From: an uncultured Prevotellaceae bacterium
GTDB lineage: Bacteria > Bacteroidota > Bacteroidia > Bacteroidales > Bacteroidaceae
Assembly (NCBI GenBank): GCA_900316505.1
Contig: ONDH01000022.1
Span: forward strand, 21,891 to 85,890
Reading direction: 5' to 3'
DNA length: 64,000 bases
Positions 33,293-41,965 of this stretch are shown one piece after another. Numbering within the stretch: position 1 is the first letter of the stretch; each line of letters opens with the position of its first letter. The notes below the pieces were generated by a model, which was not told where the DNA came from, ran no database searches, and was given only the letters and a program-made list of their open reading frames with translations. Made by a program: the position numbers and the translations under genes.

Positions 33293-33853
33293 ATGGTGAC
33301 AGATATAGAGATAAATCTGATAGAGGGGCTGAAAGAACAAAGCCCCAAGGCTCAGCAGATGATGGTTGAAAGATATGGCAGACATGTCTTCAGCCAGGTG
33401 GTGAGGCTGTTGCCAAGTGTGGAGGATGCCGAGGAGGTGTATCAAGATGTGTTCCTGAAGGTCTTTCTAAATATAAATATGTATAATGAGGAGAAGGCAT
33501 CCTTCAAGACGTGGGTGTCACGCATCGCCTACAACGAGTCCATCACCTGGCTGAGGCACAAACGACGAGAGGTCATCTACTTTGAAGATCAGGACGGAGA
33601 GGCGGAAAGGCTGTCGGAGGCGGAAGTGGAAGCAACCTTGGGACATCCCAACCAAGAGACGGTACAACTGATACGGGCAGCCCTGAAGCATCTGCCACCC
33701 GAGGAAAGGAGCCTCATCACGATGTTCTACTATGAAGAGATGAGCGTGAAGGACATCGCCTACGTGACCGACTCTCCACCCAACACCATCGCCTCGAAAC
33801 TGTTCCGAACGAGAAAGAAACTTTGCAAAATCATTCAAATGATACAATCATGA
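33293..33853 (+). CDS. ECF-type sigma factor
   Basis: A 186-residue sigma from MVTDIEINLIEGLKEQSPKA; the open frame runs 61 codons farther upstream through AT-rich leader sequence and was not used. Region 2 (AEEVYQDVFLKVFLNIN, FKTWVSRIAYNESITWLRHK) and region 4 (HLPPEERSLITMFYYEEMSV, NTIASKLFRTRKKL) are complete. It overlaps the following anti-sigma gene by four bases. It is divergent from another sigma operon. Confidence 0.9.
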   Translation: MVTDIEINLIEGLKEQSPKAQQMMVERYGRHVFSQVVRLLPSVEDAEEVYQDVFLKVFLNINMYNEEKASFKTWVSRIAYNESITWLRHKRREVIYFEDQDGEAERLSEAEVEATLGHPNQETVQLIRAALKHLPPEERSLITMFYYEEMSVKDIAYVTDSPPNTIASKLFRTRKKLCKIIQMIQS

Positions 33854-34572
33854 AAGAAGATTATATAGAAACATTACGCCAACAGGACACGAACCTTCGT
33901 GACGCCATCAGGCTGGAGGAAGAGACTTTGCCACCAATGCCAGCCGACCTCAACGCACGGCTGATGCAGCGTGTGGAGGAAGAGAGGGCGAAGAAGGCTG
34001 CGAAAAGAAGACGCTCCCGCGTGCTTTGGCCTTCGGTGGCAGCGGCATGTGTGGCAGCCTTGATAGCCGTTTTCCTCACCCCACCGAAGGGAACGCCAGA
34101 AGATGGGATGTCAACGGGAAAGCCTATTGCCGTGAAGGTGGAGAAGCCTAAGACGGAAAAAGAAGTGCCACAAAGGGAAGCTTCCCAAAAGGCAACTGAA
34201 GCGGAAGTACCACAGAGGATTTCCGAACCATCGGAGAAGCAGGTGGCTGAACAGCCTAAGGTGAAACAGTCAACACCAACAACCACTCAACCGCTCTTGG
34301 CGCAGGAGTCCACCTCTGAGAAGTCGGCTACAGCAGAAGTTGCAGCCGTAGAGCCTTCCACCGAACAGACAACCGTAGAAGCCCCTCGCAACGAGACTGC
34401 TACCGTCACGCTGACCGAGCGAGACATCCCTATCACACGTCCCGAAAACTACAAATACACTCCAGAGGAAATCGCCCTGTTGAAGCAGCAAGCCAACGAG
34501 GCTTACCTGAAATGGGTGGAGTTGGAACTGGAGATTTCAAAATACACATTAGAAAAAATGGCACAGAAATAA
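33850..34572 (+). CDS. Probable anti-sigma factor with long disordered periplasmic region
   Basis: A 240-residue protein from MKEDYIETLRQQDTNLRDAI, coupled to the sigma gene by an ATGA overlap. A 57-residue cytoplasmic part precedes one TM helix (about 58-77, VLWPSVAAACVAALIAVFL). A Pro/Glu/Thr-rich periplasmic stretch of about 120 residues contains EVPQR twice. A helical C-terminus follows (YTPEEIALLKQQANEAYLKW). The same LWPxVAAACV TM motif is in the protein at 25992-26402, so the two are related in design. Confidence 0.7.
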   Translation: MKEDYIETLRQQDTNLRDAIRLEEETLPPMPADLNARLMQRVEEERAKKAAKRRRSRVLWPSVAAACVAALIAVFLTPPKGTPEDGMSTGKPIAVKVEKPKTEKEVPQREASQKATEAEVPQRISEPSEKQVAEQPKVKQSTPTTTQPLLAQESTSEKSATAEVAAVEPSTEQTTVEAPRNETATVTLTERDIPITRPENYKYTPEEIALLKQQANEAYLKWVELELEISKYTLEKMAQK

Positions 34573-34587
34573 AAAAACAAGAACAAT

Positions 34588-36063
34588 ATGAAACGCTTAT
34601 TCATTTTGCTGCTCATCGCATGCAGCACCATCGCAACCATCCATGCCCAGCAGCGGGCAAAGGTTCGAAGTCAGCAGACCACACCCATCCACGTCAAGAC
34701 GCTGTTCAACGACATCATCAAGACTTGGGGAGCTCCTTCTGACGAGGTTTATTCCATCAACAAGAACCCCAATACGAACCTGATTGAGTCGAGTGTAAGA
34801 ATCACCTACTTCGTCGCCAACAATTCAGAGTGGACAGACGAAAACGACAAATCACTCAATCTTAAAGACATCTGCGAGGCATTCAAGAAAGATGAGTCCA
34901 CCTCTTATCAACTGCTTCATCTGTCACCAGGCACCAACGAGTCTTTCTCGCTGAGGGCTGTTGATGGAAACGGAAAGGACAAAAGTTACCTCGTCCGCGG
35001 CATGAACAAAGAGGAAATGTGGCTGCTCTGCACCAAGAACGCTGAGAACCCTCAACTGCGCGACGCATACGCTATCAAATGGACACTCTCCGACGATAAG
35101 AGAAAGATTCTTGGCGGCATCTACCAGATTACATCCTTGCGTCCCGATGTTTATATGAAAAACATGAGCAGCGCAGGTCTCATGAGCGAAAACCAGAATA
35201 CATTCACGATTGACGGTCGTGTGGGCTATGACCTGACGGACAGCCTCTATGTGGTCTATATGGCTGATACAGCCGAGGAGCTTGACAAGGTAGGAGACAA
35301 CGACTATGTAGCTACGATGCCTGTGGTGAACAAACGCTTCAGCTTCAGCGTGCAACTCGACAAGCCCAAGGTGGGTCGTATCCGTACTGTGATGCCTGAC
35401 GGTTCCCTCTGCGAGTTGTGGACTAACCTCGACTTTGTGCCCGGCGAGACCTATCGCATCACCACTCACAATGGTTACTACGATGAGGATCGCGACTATG
35501 AGCAGCGTGTAGGTCGTTACTCTGGTAAGAGCCTGCTGAACGACCTACAGAGACGGGGCATAGACGACCAAACGTTTACGGTGGTAGATGAGGTGCCGGA
35601 GGAATTCCGTACTGCCGAAAACAATGTGAACCAAGGCGGAATCAGCACATTAAGCGTAGCACAAAATGCAGTGCTTTTCGCGAAGGCAGAACTGGTTAAG
35701 CTGCACATAGACAAGGTCAAGAATTCCTACCAAATGATGGGTGCGGCAATGAAAGACAATTTTAGGTCAAGAGAGAGGGTTCAGCTGATTTTCAAGCAGA
35801 TATTACAGCAAAATAAAGAACTGGACAAGCAATATCAGGAAATCATCAAATATATAAGATATACAGGTGCGTTCAGCAGCCGTGAATGGTCAGATATGTA
35901 CAAGGAAATCCTAAAATTCTATACGGAACAAAATCAAGGGCTGAGCGAAGCATACAAGGATTCCATTACCAATGGCAGGCCTATCCTCAAGCTTCGTGAC
36001 TACCTCAACAAACAAACGGAAAAATACATGAAGGAGATGGGAAAGGTGATGACAAAGCATTAA
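34588..36063 (+). CDS. Secreted protein of unknown function, ECF operon member
   Basis: A 491-residue protein with signal peptide MKRLFILLLIACSTIATIHAQ. The middle (about 205-310, NTFTIDGRVGYDLTDSLYVV and NKRFSFSVQLDKPKVGRIRT) resembles the DUF4369 beta-module of Bacteroidetes thiol proteins, but no thioredoxin domain follows. The C-terminal 170 residues are helical. It is third in a sigma/anti-sigma operon, 15 bases after the previous stop, so it is probably the unit's periplasmic output or sensor. Function is unknown. Confidence 0.65.
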   Translation: MKRLFILLLIACSTIATIHAQQRAKVRSQQTTPIHVKTLFNDIIKTWGAPSDEVYSINKNPNTNLIESSVRITYFVANNSEWTDENDKSLNLKDICEAFKKDESTSYQLLHLSPGTNESFSLRAVDGNGKDKSYLVRGMNKEEMWLLCTKNAENPQLRDAYAIKWTLSDDKRKILGGIYQITSLRPDVYMKNMSSAGLMSENQNTFTIDGRVGYDLTDSLYVVYMADTAEELDKVGDNDYVATMPVVNKRFSFSVQLDKPKVGRIRTVMPDGSLCELWTNLDFVPGETYRITTHNGYYDEDRDYEQRVGRYSGKSLLNDLQRRGIDDQTFTVVDEVPEEFRTAENNVNQGGISTLSVAQNAVLFAKAELVKLHIDKVKNSYQMMGAAMKDNFRSRERVQLIFKQILQQNKELDKQYQEIIKYIRYTGAFSSREWSDMYKEILKFYTEQNQGLSEAYKDSITNGRPILKLRDYLNKQTEKYMKEMGKVMTKH

Positions 36064-36069
36064 CAGGAG

Positions 36070-36118
36070 AAAAAAGGGAGGTGCCTTGCCGCTTTTGGCA
36101 AAGCACCTCCCTTTTTTT
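36070..36118. terminator. Strong bidirectional terminator
   Basis: AAAAAAGGGAGGTGC (36070-36084) pairs with GCACCTCCCTTTTTT, with an inner TTGCC/GGCAA stem. It lies between two converging genes. Confidence 0.92.
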
Positions 36119-36137
36119 GTATCTGTTGCTTTTGTCT

Positions 36138-37418
36138 TTACATCTTTGCCATTGCCTGTTCGAGGTCAGCAATGATGTCCTCGGCATTCTCGATGCCCAC
36201 AGAGAGGCGCACGAGGTCAGGAGCCACACCTGCCTCACGCAGTTGTTCGTCGGAGAGCTGACGGTGGGTGTGGCTGGCTGGGTGCAACACACAAGTGCGG
36301 GCATCTGCCACGTGGGTGACGATACTGATGAAGTCGAGGTTGTCCATGAACTTGATGGCTTCTTCACGGCTTCCCTTCAAACCGAAAGCGATGACACCGC
36401 AAGAACCATTAGGCAGGTACTTCTGACCTAATTCATAGTATTTATTGCCTGGCAGACCGCAGTAGTTCACCCAACCCACCTTCGGGTTCTTTTCCAACCA
36501 CTCTGCCACCTTCTGGGCATTAGCACAATGCTGACGCATGCGGAGATGGAGCGTTTCCAATCCGAGATTGAGAAGGAAGGAGTTCTGAGGAGCAGGAATG
36601 GAACCGAGGTCACGCATGAGCTGAGAAACGAGCTTGGTTGAGTAAGCCAACTTGCCAAATGCCTTCGTGTAGGTGAGACCGTGGTAACTCTCATCGGGAG
36701 TGGTCAAGCCAGGGAATTTCTCGCTATAGGCATCCCAGTCGAAGTTGCCGCTATCAACCACACAACCGCCCACCTGAGTGGCATGTCCATCCATGTACTT
36801 CGTGGTGGAGTGCGTCACGATGTCGCAGCCCCACTCGAAAGGACGGCAGTTAATCGGTGTAGCGAAGGTGTTATCCACGATGAGTGGCACACCATGCTTG
36901 TGCGCCATCTTGGCAAAACGCTCAATGTCGAACACGTTGCCGCCAGGGTTGCTGATGGTCTCGCCGAAGAAGCACTTGGTGTTAGGACGGAACTCCTTCT
37001 CGATGCGCTCGTCATCCCAATCGGGGTCAATGAAGGTACACTCGATGCCGAGCTTCTTCATGGTCACGCCAAAGAGGTTGAACGTGCCACCATAGATGGT
37101 GTTGGAGGTGATGAAATGGTCGCCAGCCTCACAGATATTGAATACTGCATAGAAGTTAGCCGCCTGTCCGCTGCTGGTCAGCACAGCACCCACACCACCT
37201 TCGAGGGCGGCAATCTTCTTTGCCACCTGGTCGTTGGTGGGATTGGCCAGACGTGTATAGAAATATCCAGCATCTTTCAAGTCGAAGAGACGAGCCATCT
37301 GCTCGCTCGTTTCGTACTTGAAAGTGGTACTCTGATAGATGGGCAGCTGCTGAGGCTCGCCCTTCGATGGTTTCCATCCGCCATGCACGCAGATGGTCTC
37401 AAGATTCTTCTTACTCAT
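36138..37418 (-). CDS. metY: O-acetylhomoserine sulfhydrylase (MetY)
   Basis: A 426-residue PLP enzyme of the Cys/Met metabolism family, which makes homocysteine from O-acetylhomoserine and sulfide. The PLP lysine is Lys 207 in THSTTKYMDGH; SSGQAANFYAVFNI, YGGTFNLF and VDNTFATP are typical of MetY. The roughly 425-residue length favours MetY over cystathionine gamma-synthase (about 380-400). A perfect promoter lies 27 bases upstream; its -33 element sits inside the gdhA terminator loop. Confidence 0.9.
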   Translation of the reverse strand: MSKKNLETICVHGGWKPSKGEPQQLPIYQSTTFKYETSEQMARLFDLKDAGYFYTRLANPTNDQVAKKIAALEGGVGAVLTSSGQAANFYAVFNICEAGDHFITSNTIYGGTFNLFGVTMKKLGIECTFIDPDWDDERIEKEFRPNTKCFFGETISNPGGNVFDIERFAKMAHKHGVPLIVDNTFATPINCRPFEWGCDIVTHSTTKYMDGHATQVGGCVVDSGNFDWDAYSEKFPGLTTPDESYHGLTYTKAFGKLAYSTKLVSQLMRDLGSIPAPQNSFLLNLGLETLHLRMRQHCANAQKVAEWLEKNPKVGWVNYCGLPGNKYYELGQKYLPNGSCGVIAFGLKGSREEAIKFMDNLDFISIVTHVADARTCVLHPASHTHRQLSDEQLREAGVAPDLVRLSVGIENAEDIIADLEQAMAKM

Positions 37419-37444
37419 ATTGTTGATTTTAGTTTTTTGTCATG

Positions 37445-37476
37445 CAAAGGTACAACAAAAAAACGCATCAAGCAAA
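37445..37476 (-). promoter_or_regulatory. Promoter of metY
   Basis: On the minus strand TTTG (37473-37476), 20 bases, TACCTTTG (37445-37452). The -33 element lies in the loop of the gdhA terminator. Confidence 0.8.
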
Positions 37477-37492
37477 TGCTCGATGCGTTTTT
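37459..37492 (-). terminator. Terminator of gdhA overlapping the metY promoter
   Basis: On the minus strand AAAAACGCATC pairs with GATGCGTTTTT (11 bp), and a seven-T tail is completed by 37457-37458. Confidence 0.8.
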
Positions 37493-37508
37493 CTTATATT
37501 GAGTGTCG

Positions 37509-37672
37509 ATTATACGATGCCCTGAGCCATCATAGAGAGGAAACGTTGGCTTCGCTTACGCTTCGCCGAAGTTTCTCATTATACGATGCCCTGAGCCATC
37601 ATGGAGAGGAAACGTTGGCTTCGCTTACGCTTCGCCGAAGTTTCTCATTATACGATGCCCTGAGCCATCATA
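37509..37672 (-). repeat. 69-bp tandem repeat made from the gdhA 3' end
   Basis: Units start at 37509, 37578 and 37647 (69 bases each). The third is the true gdhA end; the two downstream copies repeat its last seven codons plus stop (MMAQGIV and TAA) followed by a CTTCGGCGAAGCG-type hairpin segment. Copies differ at one base (ATAGAG against ATGGAG). Confidence 0.85.
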
Positions 37673-38988
37673 GCCTTCGCAACTTTCATGAAGCCTGCAA
37701 CGTTAGCACCCTTCACGTAGTTCACGTAGCCGTCAGCCTCTGTGCCGTACTTCACGCAGTTCTCGTGGATGTTCTCCATGATCCAGAGGAGCTTAGCGTC
37801 AACCTCTTCAGCTGACCAAGACAGACGCTCTGAGTTCTGAGACATCTCAAGACCTGATACAGATACACCACCTGCGTTAGAAGCCTTACCGGGAGAGTAA
37901 AGAATCTTAGCCTCCTGGAATACGCGGATAGCGCCTGGAGTAGATGGCATGTTAGCACCTTCAGCCACAGCGATAACGCCGTTAGCGATAAGAGCCTTAG
38001 CCTGCTCTTCGTTCAACTCGTTCTGAGTTGCACAAGGCAGAGCAATGTCAGCCTTCTCGAACCAAGGCTTTGCACCGTCACCAACGTACTTAGCAGTTGG
38101 GTACTTGTCAACATATTCCTTGATACGGCCACGGTAAACGTTCTTCAGCTCCATGATGTAGTCGAGCTTAGCGCGGTCGATACCGTCTGGGTCGTAGATG
38201 TAACCGTTAGAGTCAGACATGGTCATCACCTTACCACCGAGCTGGAGCACCTTCTCAGCAGCATACTGAGCCACGTTACCAGCACCAGAGATGAGCACCT
38301 TCTTGCCTTCAATCTTGTCGCCCTTAGTCTTCAACATAGCGCGGAGGAAGTAAACTGTACCGTAACCAGTTGCTTCAGGACGGATGAGAGAACCACCGAA
38401 CTCGATGCCCTTACCAGTGAGCACACCGCTGTACTCGCGAGTGAGCTTCTTGTACATACCGAACATGTAACCTACCTCACGGCCACCTACGCCGATGTCA
38501 CCTGCTGGTACATCTACATCAGGACCGATGTGACGAGTCAACTCAAGCATGAAAGCCTGGCAGAAACGCATCACCTCAGCGTTGCTCTTGCCACGTGGAG
38601 AGAAGTCAGAGCCACCCTTACCACCACCCATTGGGAGTGTAGTGAGTGAGTTCTTGAAAGTCTGCTCGAATGCGAGGAACTTCAGGATACCGAGGTTCAC
38701 AGAGCTGTGGAAACGGATACCACCCTTGTAGGGGCCAATAGCGTTGTTGTGCTGGATGCGGTAGCCCATGTTGGTCTGAATCTGACCCTTGTCGTCCATC
38801 CAAGTAACGCGGAACTGATATACGCGATCTGGAATGCAGAGACGCTCAACAAGGTTCACCTTGTCGAACTCTGGGTGCTTGTTGTACTCTTCCTCGATAG
38901 TGCCGAGAACTTCTTCTACTGCCTGATGATACTCAGGTTCATTTGGAAAGCGACGCTTAAGGTCTTCCAATACTTTTTTTGCGTCCAT
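37648..38988 (-). CDS. gdhA: NADP-type glutamate dehydrogenase
   Basis: A 446-residue enzyme that aminates 2-oxoglutarate with ammonium. The catalytic Lys region reads LPMGGGKGGSDFSP, and the nucleotide-binding fold has SGAGNVAQYAAEK. The length and the PTAKYVGDGAKPW insert fit the hexameric short form. It has a perfect promoter and a leader of about 110 bases. Two extra copies of its 3' end lie downstream before a terminator. Confidence 0.97.
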   Translation of the reverse strand: MDAKKVLEDLKRRFPNEPEYHQAVEEVLGTIEEEYNKHPEFDKVNLVERLCIPDRVYQFRVTWMDDKGQIQTNMGYRIQHNNAIGPYKGGIRFHSSVNLGILKFLAFEQTFKNSLTTLPMGGGKGGSDFSPRGKSNAEVMRFCQAFMLELTRHIGPDVDVPAGDIGVGGREVGYMFGMYKKLTREYSGVLTGKGIEFGGSLIRPEATGYGTVYFLRAMLKTKGDKIEGKKVLISGAGNVAQYAAEKVLQLGGKVMTMSDSNGYIYDPDGIDRAKLDYIMELKNVYRGRIKEYVDKYPTAKYVGDGAKPWFEKADIALPCATQNELNEEQAKALIANGVIAVAEGANMPSTPGAIRVFQEAKILYSPGKASNAGGVSVSGLEMSQNSERLSWSAEEVDAKLLWIMENIHENCVKYGTEADGYVNYVKGANVAGFMKVAKAMMAQGIV

Positions 38989-39103
38989 GTGTAATGGTTT
39001 TAAAATGTTATTGGTATATAAGTTGAATTTCTTTTGCTTTATTCTGCCCGTAGAACATGCCTGAAAACAGGCTTTCCGTGTCTGCGTTTTATGATTTCGG
39101 GTG

Positions 39104-39135
39104 CAAAGTTAGACTTTTTCCACAAAACTTGCAAA
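39104..39135 (-). promoter_or_regulatory. Promoter of gdhA
   Basis: On the minus strand TTTG (39132-39135), 20 bases, TAACTTTG (39104-39111): perfect consensus. Confidence 0.85.
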
Positions 39136-39171
39136 AAATCTAACAAAAAAACATCTTTTTTTAAGAAAAAG

Positions 39172-39202
39172 TTTCAAAATTACTCTAAAACGACTATCTT
39201 TG
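39172..39202 (+). promoter_or_regulatory. Promoter of the aminopeptidase P gene
   Basis: TTTC (39172-39175), 19 bases, TATCTTTG (39195-39202). It is divergent from the gdhA promoter and leaves a leader of about 180 bases. Confidence 0.65.
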
Positions 39203-39286
39203 TGGAAAAATTACAGCAAATCATCAAGCCGTTCCACCGAGAAGCGTGCTGGTGTTTCCGCATCACAGCTCCTTACGCAACCACTT

Positions 39287-39352
39287 CAGTACTTCTTCGG
39301 AAGTACTCGCGTACTGACGCGGCGGTACTGTAGTACTTTCGAAGAAGTACTG
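39287..39352 (+). promoter_or_regulatory. AGTACT-rich palindrome in the aminopeptidase P leader
   Basis: CAGTACTTCTTCGGAAGTAC (from 39287) pairs with the arm ending at 39352 at 20 of 21 positions; the centre holds GTACTGACGCG and GCGGTACTG. It lies 36 bases before the TTG start, so it may be a leader hairpin that affects translation, or a repeat element. Confidence 0.6.
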
Positions 39353-39388
39353 GCGACGGGACGGAGCACTTAAACAACCAAGAAGAAC

Positions 39389-41152
39389 TTGAAAACGACA
39401 GAGAAAGTGGAGGCGCTCCGCCGCCTTATGCAGCAAGAAGGCATCAGCGCCTTCATCACCCCCAGCACCGATCCCCATGCTGGAGAATATGTGCCTGAAC
39501 GCTGGAAAGCACGCCAATGGATCAGCGGTTTCACAGGTTCGGCTGGCACAGCAGTGGTGACACTTGACAAAGCAGCCCTTTGGACAGATTCGCGCTATTT
39601 CATCCAAGCCGCAGAACAACTGGCGGGCACGGAATATGTGTTGATGAAAGAAAAAATTGAAGGCACACCCTCCATCACCGAGTGGCTGAGTGATGTTCTG
39701 CCAGAAGGGAGTGTGGTGGCTGTCGATGGATGGGTGAACACCACCTCCGAAGTGGAAAGTCTGACGGACGAGCTGAAAGCTTACAGCCTCACACTCCGCA
39801 CAGACATTGACCCTTACGCAGCAATTTGGGAAGACCGCCCTGCCCTTCCTCAGAGCAAAGCCTTCATCCAAGGACTGGAATATGCAGGTGAGAGTGCCGC
39901 ATCCAAGATTCAGCGCATCCGAGAGAAAATAGGACAGAACGCCATTGTGGTATCCAGCCTTGAAGAAGTGGCGTGGACGCTCAACTTACGCGCCGACGAT
40001 GTGCTCTACACACCTTTTGTGCTTGGTTATGTGCTCATCACACCTGCTGATGCCTATTTATATATATGTAAAGAAAAAGTCACACCCGAAGTAGTTGACT
40101 ATCTGAAAGGCGAAGGAGTCACCCTTCGTGAGTACGGTGATATCATCTCCGACCTTCAGAACCTCAACCTGCACGTGTGGGTGCAACCTGAAAAGACCAA
40201 CTACACTGTCTATTCCGCCATCCAATGCCCCATTCGCAAGGACAGTCCCGTGGAACAGATGCTCATTTTCAAGAACGAGGTGGAAATCAAAGGCTTCCGC
40301 AACGCAATGGAGAAGGATGGCGTGGCGATGGTGAAATGGATGAAGTGGACACTTGAAAACGTGCCCAAGGGCGGACAGACAGAACTTTCCCTCTCAAAGA
40401 AATTGGAGGAATTGCGCGCAGAACAACCTTTATTCAAGGGCATCAGTTTTGAGAGCATTATGGGCTACGCACATCATGGTGCCATCGTCCATTACGCCCC
40501 CACTCCCGAGACCGACATCCCCGTTCTGCCTGAAGGGCTCCTGCTCATCGACTCTGGCGGTCAGTATCTCGATGGCACCACCGACATCACGCGCACCATT
40601 CCGTTGGGTCCCCTCACATGGGAGATGCGCCGCGATTACACATTGGTGCTCAAAGGATGGATCCGCCTTGGTTCCGCTGTCTTTCCCAAAGGCACATGCG
40701 GCACGCAACTCGATGTCCTTGCCCGCGACGCCATGTGGAGACACGGCATCAATTACCTGCATGGAACGGGGCATGGCGTGGGGCAATTCATGTCTGTCCA
40801 CGAAGCCATTGACCTCCACCAGTTCCGCATGCAATGGCGTCCCACCCCTCTTCTACCGGGCATGACCATCACCGATGAACCCGGCATCTACATCGAAGGT
40901 TCCCACGGTGTGCGCCACGAAGACACCATGCTCGTAGTCAAAGCCACCGAAGGCATCACCTTTGGTCCCTACTACACCTTCGAGCACCTCACCCTCTGCC
41001 CCATTCTCACTTCGCCCATCCTCGTGGAGATGCTCACCGAGGAAGAGCGCCAATGGTTCAACAACTACCAAAAGACCGTTTATGAGCGACTATCCCCACG
41101 TCTTGACGAGGAGCACAAAGCGTGGCTGAAGGAAGTGACAAAACCATTGTAA
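39389..41152 (+). CDS. Xaa-Pro aminopeptidase (M24B), TTG start
   Basis: A 587-residue cytoplasmic peptidase removing N-terminal residues before proline. Two creatinase-like N-terminal domains (STDPHAGEYVPERWKARQWI) precede the M24 domain with metal ligands in LLIDSGGQYLDGTTDITRTI, HGTGHGVGQ, TDEPGIYIEG and the final E region FEHLTLCPI. The frame is bounded upstream by a TAA with no ATG before residue 14; the family's N-terminus fits the TTG at 39389. Its stop codon merges into a perfect 42-bp palindrome. Confidence 0.92.
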   Translation: MKTTEKVEALRRLMQQEGISAFITPSTDPHAGEYVPERWKARQWISGFTGSAGTAVVTLDKAALWTDSRYFIQAAEQLAGTEYVLMKEKIEGTPSITEWLSDVLPEGSVVAVDGWVNTTSEVESLTDELKAYSLTLRTDIDPYAAIWEDRPALPQSKAFIQGLEYAGESAASKIQRIREKIGQNAIVVSSLEEVAWTLNLRADDVLYTPFVLGYVLITPADAYLYICKEKVTPEVVDYLKGEGVTLREYGDIISDLQNLNLHVWVQPEKTNYTVYSAIQCPIRKDSPVEQMLIFKNEVEIKGFRNAMEKDGVAMVKWMKWTLENVPKGGQTELSLSKKLEELRAEQPLFKGISFESIMGYAHHGAIVHYAPTPETDIPVLPEGLLLIDSGGQYLDGTTDITRTIPLGPLTWEMRRDYTLVLKGWIRLGSAVFPKGTCGTQLDVLARDAMWRHGINYLHGTGHGVGQFMSVHEAIDLHQFRMQWRPTPLLPGMTITDEPGIYIEGSHGVRHEDTMLVVKATEGITFGPYYTFEHLTLCPILTSPILVEMLTEEERQWFNNYQKTVYERLSPRLDEEHKAWLKEVTKPL

Positions 41153-41264
41153 AGTGAAAAGTGAAAAGTGAAGAGTGAAAAATCTAAGTTACCAACCATG
41201 CGGGATGCTCCTTTTTTGCCAAGGTAACTTAGATTTTTCACTCTTCACTTTTCACTTTTCACTT
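41152..41264. repeat. Perfect 42-bp-arm palindrome at the aminopeptidase P stop
   Basis: The arm 41152-41193, built of AAGTGAA words followed by AATCTAAGTTACC, matches the complement of 41223-41264 without mismatch. The 29-base loop contains CCATGCGG (41196-41203), the complement of the CCGCATGG core of the other palindromes. The first base is the last A of the TAA stop. Confidence 0.9.
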
Positions 41265-41294
41265 ATCCTCTCTTCACTTTTCACTTAAAATTCG

Positions 41295-41302
41295 TATCTT
41301 TG
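41295..41302 (+). promoter_or_regulatory. -7 box of ruvA
   Basis: TATCTTTG, 22 bases before the ATG. No clear -33; the region upstream is TTCACTT repeat sequence. Confidence 0.6.
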
Positions 41303-41324
41303 CCCACAAAAACAAACGAACATC

Positions 41325-41927
41325 ATGATTGAATACATCCGAGGTATCCTCGACGAACTCACCCCCACCCAAGCCACCATCGAAGCACATGGCGTGGGCT
41401 ATCTCCTCAACATCTCCCTCAACACCTACACTGCCTTGCAAGGCAAAAGTGAAGCGCGTCTATTCGTCTATGAATCTATCCGCGAAGACGCATGGACCCT
41501 CTTCGGCTTTGCCACCAAGCAGGAGCGCGAACTATTCCTCATGCTCATCAGCGTGAGTGGCGTAGGTGGCAACACTGCCCGCACTATGCTCAGCAGCTTC
41601 TCCGCTCCCGAATTGGCAGGGCTCATCATGGAAGGTAACGAGCGTATGCTTAAGACCGTCAAAGGACTTGGCGCCAAGACAGCCCAACGCATCATCGTGG
41701 AATTGCGCGACAAGGTCGTTTCCCTCGGCATTCAGGCCGTGTCCCCATCAGGCGAAAACAGCACACCAGCCATTGCCAACACAGAAATCTACAACGAAGC
41801 CTGCGAAGCTCTCAAGATGCTTGGCTTCCCACCAGCTCCCGTTGCCAAGACCGTTAAGGCTATACTCAAAGACGAGCCTGACGCCCCTGTCGAGAAGGTC
41901 ATCAAAATGGCTCTCAAGATGCTGTAA
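41325..41927 (+). CDS. ruvA: Holliday junction DNA helicase subunit RuvA
   Basis: A 200-residue protein that binds four-way junctions and loads RuvB. The OB domain starts MIEYIRGILDELTPTQATIE; helix-hairpin-helix motifs are LISVSGVGGNTARTML and MLKTVKGLGAKTAQRIIVEL. Domain III (EACEALKMLGFPPAPVAKTV) binds RuvB. The patatin gene follows after 38 bases, so both may share a transcript. Confidence 0.96.
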   Translation: MIEYIRGILDELTPTQATIEAHGVGYLLNISLNTYTALQGKSEARLFVYESIREDAWTLFGFATKQERELFLMLISVSGVGGNTARTMLSSFSAPELAGLIMEGNERMLKTVKGLGAKTAQRIIVELRDKVVSLGIQAVSPSGENSTPAIANTEIYNEACEALKMLGFPPAPVAKTVKAILKDEPDAPVEKVIKMALKML

Positions 41928-41965
41928 AATTCATCAACACAGACTCCCTACACATACACACAACC

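Noticed and set aside
41151..41264. Possible retron or CRISPR-like repeat at the 42-bp palindrome.
   Set aside because: No reverse transcriptase or cas gene is in the window, there is only one inverted pair, and no spacer-repeat alternation.
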